Shown one piece after another: positions 56,806 through 64,000 of a stretch of 64,000 nucleotides of DNA. How positions within the stretch are numbered: position 1 is the stretch's first letter; every line of letters begins with the position of its first letter. A program made the position numbers and the translations under genes. The stretch spans positions 55,593,899 through 55,657,898 of the forward strand of contig CP136067.1 in assembly GCA_032622095.1 (NCBI GenBank), read 5' to 3'. This DNA is from Siphonodentalium dalli (lineage: Eukaryota; Mollusca; Scaphopoda; Gadilida; Siphonodentaliidae). Under the pieces are notes generated by a model that was not told the origin of the DNA, did no database searches, and worked only from the letters and a program-made list of their open reading frames with translations.

Positions 56806-57770
56806 TCCCGTAACTACTGCGTTGTCATGATAGGAACATTTATTTGTTTTCTAACATAAACATATATATACAACATAGTCAATAAAAAAAAATTAAAAAA
56901 AATTATATTTACATCACATTTTTCAACCACTCACAATGTATCTAGATAATTAACACATAACAGTGCGAGAAATAGACACAAACAAAACCTCAATGCATCA
57001 TCATGCAAAATGCAAGATTCCATGAAGAACGGACACTCATCCCTCATAATAAAATTGTGGTACGTTCCATATTCCAATTATTATAAGAACACATGTGATA
57101 ACATCCACTACTGTGGCACACCTTGAATAAAAATACATCTGACATTTCTTTACGGGTGATGTCGAGATTCTTCCGTTTAAGTTTTAACCATGAATATATT
57201 AGTCATTTGACATCCAAAAATAGAATTTCATATAATAGGTTCCATTCTGCGCTACCTAAACGTTCGATAGTTCAAGATATTATCCATTTAAATTAAATTT
57301 ACGTGTGATTTGTGTATTCCATTTAAAAAATATTGTTTCAGCATAAATATATTGATGGCAAATACTACGTGTATTTGTTATACACACAGATGGCTAGCAA
57401 TTAATGTTCAATTTTTAATGCAGTTCAGGGATATACATTATTATTGATCCTCCGATACTTTTTTCTAAACAATATAACCATTCAACATTCTAATGGATGT
57501 CAACAAATAATAAACAAAGTAATATGCACCTCACCCATGGTGCATGCATAATTGCTAGTCTGGTGTCATCTCCAATTCTGGTCCTAAATAACGGCTACCT
57601 GTATTATTAGAAATATGCTAATCAATTTGCATATTAAAATGGTTAAGCACTGGATCAATGTTACGATGCAACAAACTTCTAACATGCACATGCTTTACGT
57701 GTATGGTTTTCTGCTAGAAAATCATGCGTTATATAATAACGTCTGGTCACGTAATTTCAGCTAAGATTAC
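56806..57770. other. No gene recognised
   Basis: AT-rich, with no motif or strong repeat. Confidence 0.4.
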
Positions 57771-57867
57771 ACTGCTGGATTTCAAATGTCTAATTTTCAG
57801 ACAATGCTAAAAGTCAAGTTGATCTAATGTTGACTACTAAATCACAACGCCAATATTTGGAACAAAC

Positions 57868-58175
57868 TTATTTGTTCTTGCGAAATATATATTCCTTCAT
57901 TTCCTGATAAATATTCCGCAACAGCTTTGTCTGTTCTTCCCATTGTGAACTGTTGATAACTTGGTATATAACAGGTTGAATCGTGTGTTGTGTTTTCACC
58001 GGCGGTATATATACACTGGTTGTTGGTCCGTTCCCGGATACATTGTTGGTACCTGTTGCTGTTCTACCCGTGGTGTCACATTCCCCGCATACAGTGGAGT
58101 CGACATTTGCGTTCTTGCAGGAACATGATCGTACTGTACATCAATAGTCTTGAGAAATTCCGTTACTGGACCCAT
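57868..58175 (-). pseudogene. Unrecognised short Pro/Gln-rich frame, one frameshift
   Basis: On the minus strand an ATG at 58175 opens 59 codons without a stop (MGPVTEFLKTIDVQYDH, then VEQQQVPTMYPGTDQQPVY), ending at 57996. A two-base slip in a TATATATA tract would join it to a second frame (PPVKTQHTIQPVIYQVI, then WEEQTKLLRNIYQEMKEYI) that ends at TAA 57868-57870. The two halves have similar composition and form one plausible protein of about 100 residues with a helical C-terminus. Upstream are TGACGTCGTCAACG (about 58265-58278) and CATATAA (about 58249), which could be CRE- and TATA-like. The end of the frame lies in a segment repeated at 52.5 kb. No family recognised. Confidence 0.4.
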
Positions 58176-58365
58176 GTTTCAAAAAGACGCTCACGTTAAA
58201 GAAGTTACAATTTCGCATGTAATAACGGTAACATATTCTAGGATCAGTTATATGGGATGCGTGGGCGTCGTTGACGACGTCATTGTATTATTACAATAAC
58301 AAATGTATCAACTTATATGGTTCTAATAACAGTCGTACTTGTATCGAACTACGATATATGTGAAG

Positions 58366-58441
58366 AATAATATACAGCAGAAAGAATATTAATAATATAC
58401 AGCAGAAAGAATATTAATAATATACAGCAGAAAGAATATTT
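58366..58441. repeat. Minisatellite, three 25-bp units
   Basis: AATAATATACAGCAGAAAGA followed by ATATT repeats three times. Confidence 0.9.
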
Positions 58442-58564
58442 CCGTAGCATGTAGCCGGATCATATGTCAGTTTATGTAGGGTATAATTTAACAACATAAG
58501 ACAGGACTACATTTAAAATATGTTCGACTTCATACTAATCATGTGCAAATAATAAATAAACCAT

Positions 58565-58690
58565 GTGCCGAAACGTCTTCGATGAAGTGCCGAAACGTCC
58601 AAGTACTTTGGCCGAAACAACCAATTGCCGAAAACCCAGGTGCCAAAAACCAGGTGCCGAATCGTCCAGGTGCCGCAATGTCCTGCATCC
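58565..58690. repeat. Degenerate GTGCCGAAACGTCC minisatellite
   Basis: About six to seven units of 15-20 bp: GTGCCGAAACGTCTTC, GTGCCGAAACGTCCAA, TTGCCGAAAACCCAG, GTGCCGAATCGTCCAG, GTGCCGCAATGTCC. The overlapping frames on both strands are products of the repeat. Confidence 0.75.
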
Positions 58691-58879
58691 ATCAGGTGTG
58701 CGCTGTTTAACATGTGTTTTCACTGTGGCCCGCACCATAAAACTGTATGACGGACAAGAGTCCATCATCTGCTTATTTCAGAATCAGATAATCACATTAT
58801 GCACATAATTCCCATTGTGTGTCGATTGTGTGCGTATTTCCGCGAGGATATGTTGAACAGTCATGCCAAAATTGGTTAT

Positions 58880-59435
58880 TTTCATAAATTGTATATCTAA
58901 ATAGGCAGAAAACAGCGTCGATGTTATAAACGAATCCATTCAGTGACTATTGTCGGTGGAATAATTTGCAGCATGTTTAAAACCCAATCTTCTGAAATGG
59001 TACAGTCGATGTGGTTGCAATTTTCGACAATCTTACTTGATTACTACATTCTTCCAGCGGAGATTGTATTTGGACACTAACTTATCGGTTTTATAGAAAT
59101 AAGTTCGCAATATGTCATTGTCGTTATGAAAATATAACGATATTTTTTTTACAGCCAATTTATGTTGAAACTGACATGCTAAAAATATGTTCAGATATAT
59201 ACGTACCTTAATGCTACCATCAGTTCATGGCAGCGACCTTGAAAATATAGACAAAATGCGGTACTTTTTCTTAACAGTATAATTTTGTACCACCAAGATC
59301 ATAGGTAGACCAGTAGGACCCAACAATGTCATAGCAATATAGCACGACCACTTGACTAATGTTGATGTCCGAGCTTATTTGGGTTTTAACCGGGATGTTA
59401 GAATGTAAATCCGTGTATTAAACGTTGTCGTCGTG
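58880..59435. other. Gene-less copy of the receptor intergenic unit
   Basis: In order it contains the 3'-flank block (CAGTCGATGTGGTTG, about 58988), the middle block (AAATAAGTTCGCAATATGTC, about 59096), and the 5'-flank block (ATTTATGTTGAAA, CAGTAGGACCCAACAA, GTGTATTAAACGTTGTCGTC, 59158-59430). The order is the same as between receptor copies 2 and 3 (26337, 27598, 31805-32060), but without the two insertions. No receptor gene follows; a LINE begins instead. Confidence 0.7.
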
Positions 59436-59474
59436 ATACTGGTCTCTTCCTGCCATTTCTCATTCAAAACTGAA

Positions 59475-60200
59475 ATGAGAGCGGAAATTGTTCAACTTAA
59501 AGAGTCTTAATCGGAAATGTATTCTATCATTAAGGAGGATTTACCCACTTTGAAAGGACAGCTAACAAACATAAATAACAAAATGATCTTGTTGGAAAAA
59601 AATGTGAAAGAACTAAAGGATCAAGTTAACAAAAATAAATTAGCAGTGGAACGCATTGAACAAACAAAGAATGATAACTCTAAACAAAGAGGCTCAGATT
59701 TGAGAACTTTAAGAGATGACATAAAGGACGGAAGGGTGAATTAAAGGTCGACATGGATAAACGTCAACATAAATGTGATGAAACAATAACAAATATACAT
59801 GAGAAAATAAAATCAAGCAAAGGATGAATTGGTACCGCGAATGGTCTCCTAAGTGACATTCTTGGTCAGAAAAACAAATTCGAGAAGATGTTGAACAATA
59901 ATAAACTTTCCGAAGTGTGTGTATCCTTCATCAAATCAACAATAGGTGGGTTCTTCCAGGAGTTGCGCGACAAAATGAACAACTTTCAGACCAATCCACC
60001 CAGATATAATCATGAGCACTGCCCAGACGATCAGATACGCCCTGACTATAGGCGACCGCAAGAGTGCAAATCCCCCCCCCCCCGACACATCGCATCACGG
60101 CGATTACTCATACATAATCGTCGACGACGCTGATTCGACACAAACCGATCGTCCTCCTGCAAACGATAGAAATCACCGTCAACACGATAAGGCCTTAGGG
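59475..60200 (+). pseudogene. Coiled-coil ORF1-like relic of the following LINE
   Basis: Starts in a region reading MRAEIVQLKES, then a stop. MYSIIKEDLPTLKGQLTNIN with heptads (LEKNVKELKDQVNKNK, AVERIEQ) follows to about 59744, and further open stretches (59888-60133) contain a Pro/Arg-rich end and a C10 run. A coiled coil ahead of an endonuclease/polymerase relic fits a LINE ORF1, but no RNA-recognition motif is readable. Broken by several stops. Confidence 0.45.
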
Positions 60201-61019
60201 TGATCGTAGTCAATTCGAATATCGCCGCCGATTCAGACGTCTTCCATTCGGAAAGTCTCCATATAGCTGCAATTATCCAATTACTACTGTGCTCTTGAAA
60301 GTGTATAATCTGATACCGGATGTAACTCAAGACCATGTGGAATACCACCTTCATAGGAATCAGGGAGCTAAATGTGTTCCAGAGTCGGGGAGCGAGTACA
60401 CCGTGGAATGCTAAAGATGAAGGTAACTGAAGAATGACCTTCACCTGATACACGTGACACGTTATTAAAGGATGACATCGTGTTTATTTGATTTGTACAT
60501 CATATCTAAATAATTTAAACTGGTGAATTAATGGGGGAATGGATTTTTGCGAGTGGGAAATTGATTTAACTAGCTGCTGTAGTTGTGGGTTTTTCCAGAC
60601 CAAATTTGGCTGTGGGATAGCCCTGTCATACACTTGGGGATTTATTTTAAAAAAAGTAAACACAAGACCTATGATTTTACTTGCATTTTCGTGATCAACT
60701 GGTGTCAATCTAGCTGGGTAAACACCACTGGAATAGCCTGTAGGCTTCAATTAAGATAATTCGGTCGAAACATTAACACTGTCGCCTATGCGAAACCATT
60801 TAGTTCAGTGATTCCTATAATACCAACGACATATCCTTCTCAGTCGTGAGGATGTATGTGGACGGTCGTAACAAACCAGCATACGCCAGCATACGCCATT
60901 CTCTCATCGGATGTGGACCGTGTCTTGGGTTATAATTTCTGGCCTAAAGGAGTCCGCTGCAGGGAAATGTACTCCCAATACGACATATCTTAACTATATT
61001 CTATTGCGTGGCTCAAACT
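60201..61019. other. Interval between ORF1-like and ORF2 relics
   Basis: Minus-strand frames at 60046-60453 and 60484-60750 are open but I recognise no domain. They may belong to another insertion nested between the two LINE parts. Confidence 0.35.
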
Positions 61020-63260
61020 CAGTAATATCAACCCATCATATTTAAGCATCTCAGTTGGAATGCAACTGGTATTTTCAGTCCTTCTTCTTATCTAGTTAAT
61101 TTGCTGTCGGATAATTCAGTCGACATTTGTGGCGTCAGTGAACACTGACTGTGCAGTGCGAATGCAAGTTTCATGGACACCCTGTCTCCCAGCTATCGCG
61201 CGCACACAGTCTGCGATCAAAGACAACGACAGCCAAATCAGAGAGGGAGAAGCGCTGGTGGGGTCAGCATCTTATGGCACGAACTTCACGATTCTAAAAT
61301 TTCAGTCATCGACCTTGAAGATGACCGCATAGCAGCTATACAGATCGAAATTACTCAAAATTCCTTCATGTACATATTTCAAGTATACTTACCTTCATCA
61401 AACTCTCCAGTCGAACTATACGACGCATATATTAAGTCATTGTACGATATCTTAGAATTTTTTCATGCCTCTAGGTACTCCGATCCTGATGGGTGACTTC
61501 AATGGGACGCTATCGAGAAGTGACGCTCGTAATAAACGATTTCAAGAATTGCTGATGATTCTTCAGTCGGGTCCAATATCGACCATTTTCTTATCCGGTC
61601 ATGCGATTTACACCATGTAATCAATGCTCAAATATTTGACGACGCTTCCCTTAATGTTACCAATCATATGCCTATCGAAATGTCTATATAATTTGATCTC
61701 AACTGTTCTCCGACAGCCAGCTTCAGTCAGGCTCCAGAGAAATTCAAATGGAAGCTTTTAAATAACAACACCGATGTTCTTGAAAATTACCAGTCGAAAC
61801 TGGAGTCGTACCTTCCTCAGTTTCAAATTACCGATACATTCTTGTTGGATCAATATTACAACGATATAGTAAACGCGCTTCTGTGTTCATCCAGGGAACT
61901 CATTCCCATATAAATATTTCAAAGGCACATGAAGCCTTTCTGGGACGATGAAATTCGTGCCCTGCATAAAGTGATGGACGAATTACGAGTCCTCTGGATT
62001 CAAGATGGCCGACCAAGAGGCATCTTATTTCCTTCCTATGCAAACTATAAAGATGCAAAACGTAACTTCCGTTATGTTCACCGTAGAAAATCCAGTAAAC
62101 CGCTTACTGAAAAATAACAGAAAAAATCACAACCATTCTCTCCCGTTCTCCAAACAACGACACCATTCTCAGAGGTAGAACGGAGATAGTCAGCGCGTGG
62201 GCTGAATACTATAAATCAATCTCCACTGAGTCGACTGATCCATTATATAAACTCAACAGACTAGATAGGAACAAAGCACATGGATACGACTCAGTTTCCT
62301 ATGAGCACATAATTTTCGGTAGTGAAGCGTTGCTCAATTGCCTCGCACATTTATTCTCACATATGTTTGAATACTCACATGTACCTCTTGCAGCGAAACG
62401 GGGCGTCATGGTGTCTCTTCACAAGGGTGGACGAAAACCTAAAGACTGTTTTGACAGCTATAGAGCAATTAGCATATTACCTGCCATTTACAAGCTATTT
62501 GAGATAGTGATATCACTTCGATTGGAAACGTACATGTTGTCTTCAATCGCCGTCCATCCGTTACAACACGGTTTTGAAAAAGGAATCAGTTGCACCATGA
62601 CATCCTGTTTTGTGCAAGAATGTATTAGTTGCGCCAGGGAACAACACACTAAGCTTTACTCATATATATCGAACGTGCGTAAAGCTTTCGATTGTGTATG
62701 GACCAATGGCCTCTTGTACAAATTGTTTCACAGAGGATTACAAGGCAAAACATGGCTCATCATACGAGAATTATTATCTGGCATAAAATGTTGTATCCGC
62801 AGCGACGGAACATATTCCGACTGGTTCTCATTGTCGCAAGAAACCAGACATGGATCCATATTATCACATCTGTGGTACAAAATATACGCAGACGACCTCC
62901 TCCATATGATTGAGAAGTCAAAATTAGGCCTTCGTATTCCAAGCCGATGATATGATGCTTCTTTCGTTATCTCGCCCAGGTCTTATTGGCCTATATGAGT
63001 TATGCCTTGAATACAGTTATAAATGGCGGTTCAGCTATAATTCTTCCAAAACCGTCATAATGGTTTTCAATGAAACCAAACAAGAAGCCGAAATATGTGC
63101 AAGATCGTGGCCATTTGTATCATCCTTTCTCAGAGAAGTTGACTCATATACTCACCTGGGAATTCTGCTGTCCAAATCACATTTCAATAATAAATTTGTC
63201 GATGCCATATGTAAAAAATTAAGGGGGGCATATTTCGGCCTCTCCGATGTATATGCATAC
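61020..63260 (+). pseudogene. Decayed LINE ORF2: endonuclease and reverse transcriptase
   Basis: Endonuclease start LSWNATGIFSPSSYLVNLL then SVDICGVSEH (about 61045-61145), broken by a Trp-to-stop change; GGVSILWHELH; MGDFNGTLSR (about 61489-61517, catalytic Asp/Asn) and NHMPIEMS (about 61664). Polymerase: NKAHGYDSVSYEHI (about 62270), GVMVSLHKGGRKPKDCFDSY with AISILPAIYKLFE (about 62401-62500), SYISNVRKAFDCVW (62660-62700, motif A), a degraded motif B, IYADDLL (62884-62904, motif C) and FSYNSSKTVIMVF (about 63030). Numerous stops and frameshifts. It is a different lineage from the 27.8-31.6 kb LINE. It occupies the place where a fourth receptor gene would be expected. Confidence 0.8.
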
Positions 63261-64000
63261 GTGGATGTATGTATATGTGTATGATATGCATATGCAAGTG
63301 CATGATCGTGTGTATACTCGTGAATACAGACATGCTTATATGCACTAAACTATGTTCGTATTTGTCTCTTTGTCAGTCAAATTATATAACCCTGTATATT
63401 GTATAGCCAAATCTCCTGCATGCAGGATGTCTTTATGTTCTCAATTTATTTGTAATGTTTTTATATATGCTCTTCATTATATGGATGAATAAAGATGTCC
63501 TTGTAATTGCCCCCACCCACATGCCGTGTAAGTGACAAATAACCCACTCACACAAATTGTCCAAGCATTTTGCTTTAAATTGACAGATAATGGATGTCGG
63601 TGGGAAAACACCGAGGTGCGACAATTAGCGACCCATGGAAGACTTAACTCCGGGAATAGATCAAACATTTAAAGGAACTTGTCGATATAAAAGTATAGGC
63701 GTGGTAATGAGACTAATTTAGTCGCAGAAAGGGGAAAGGTTGCGACTGAAACAACAACCCCGCGACGGTACTCAACACTGCCGGGCAAGTGGGAACGAAA
63801 CATTCTCTTAATTTGATATGCACTATAACTGCGGCTTGTTAATTGTGTAACTGGTCGCTGCCGGGTGAACGGGAATAACCCGAATGTTTCCATTACTTTA
63901 CATAGAATGCAATTAATAGATACGAGCAACATGACGGCCACGACAGGCGTATCTAGGCCGCCCGAGGACATTCATCAGCGCCCAAGGAGCTATCTAGGGC
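63261..64000. other. No gene recognised
   Basis: Begins with TGTATATGCATA-type simple sequence. The remaining frames have no motif. The polymerase C-terminus of the preceding LINE is not recognisable beyond about 63260. Confidence 0.4.

Noticed and set aside
60046-60750. Minus-strand protein between the two LINE parts
   Set aside because: The frames are open but I could not match any domain, and they are interrupted between 60453 and 60484; left as unexplained.

Overview
This is a eukaryotic, AT-rich window dominated by transposable elements, almost certainly from a marine invertebrate and most likely a lophotrochozoan such as a mollusc. That assignment is inference. It rests on three intronless Cys-loop receptor genes, CR1/L2/Jockey-like and other non-LTR retrotransposon relics, a Ty3/Gypsy relic, a piggyBac-like MITE pair, pearl-like tandem-repeat elements and many short satellites. 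There is no sign of bacterial operons, rRNA, tRNA or CRISPR.

Host genes. The clearest genes are three plus-strand, single-exon nicotinic-receptor-like ligand-gated channel subunits at about 4.3-5.5, 24.7-25.9 and 32.5-33.7 kb. Genes 2 and 3 are close paralogues that also share 5' and 3' flanks; gene 1 is more diverged. All keep the 13-residue Cys loop, the GEK cation signature before M2 and four membrane segments. All lack the vicinal cysteines of alpha-type loop C. A gene-less copy of the intergenic unit lies at about 58.9-59.4 kb, so the array was probably once larger. Two weaker coding candidates, neither recognised, are a coiled-coil exon at 48.7-49.3 kb and a broken short Pro/Gln-rich frame at 57.9-58.2 kb, both on the minus strand.

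Region by region. 0-4 kb: degenerate reverse transcriptase and a foldback hairpin. 6-8 kb and 12-14 kb: two arrays of one roughly 120-bp satellite, the second split by a 587-bp MITE with a 7-bp target duplication. 10.8-11.9 kb: LINE ORF1 relic. 14.3-15.3 kb: two oppositely oriented 400-bp TTAA-flanked MITEs, each carrying two 69-bp palindromes. 16.5-17.3 kb: four copies of an exact 205-bp repeat. 17.3-18.6 kb: a cluster of the palindrome ATTTGCGCTTAAGCGCAAAT. 19.4-24.2 kb: a 4.8-kb inverted dimer of an uncharacterised transposon-like gene with a Cys-rich C-terminus. 26.4-27.6 kb: an insertion with a hammerhead-like core. 27.8-31.6 kb: a minus-strand LINE carrying a patchwork insertion built from pieces of itself. 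37-39 kb: a foldback and a Gypsy integrase/RNase H relic. 40.7-43.9 kb: G/C-homopolymer-rich tandem repeats. 44.2-45.1 kb: L2/CR1-type 3' end. 46.4-51.4 kb: several tandem repeats. 52.9-53.6 kb: another LINE 3' end. 56-56.8 kb: a 68-bp satellite. 59.5-63.3 kb: a long decayed LINE.

The receptor genes appear to be the only intact protein-coding genes. The rest reads as mobile-element turnover between them. Some of it can be dated relative to the duplication units, because the 59-kb unit lacks the insertions seen between genes 2 and 3.
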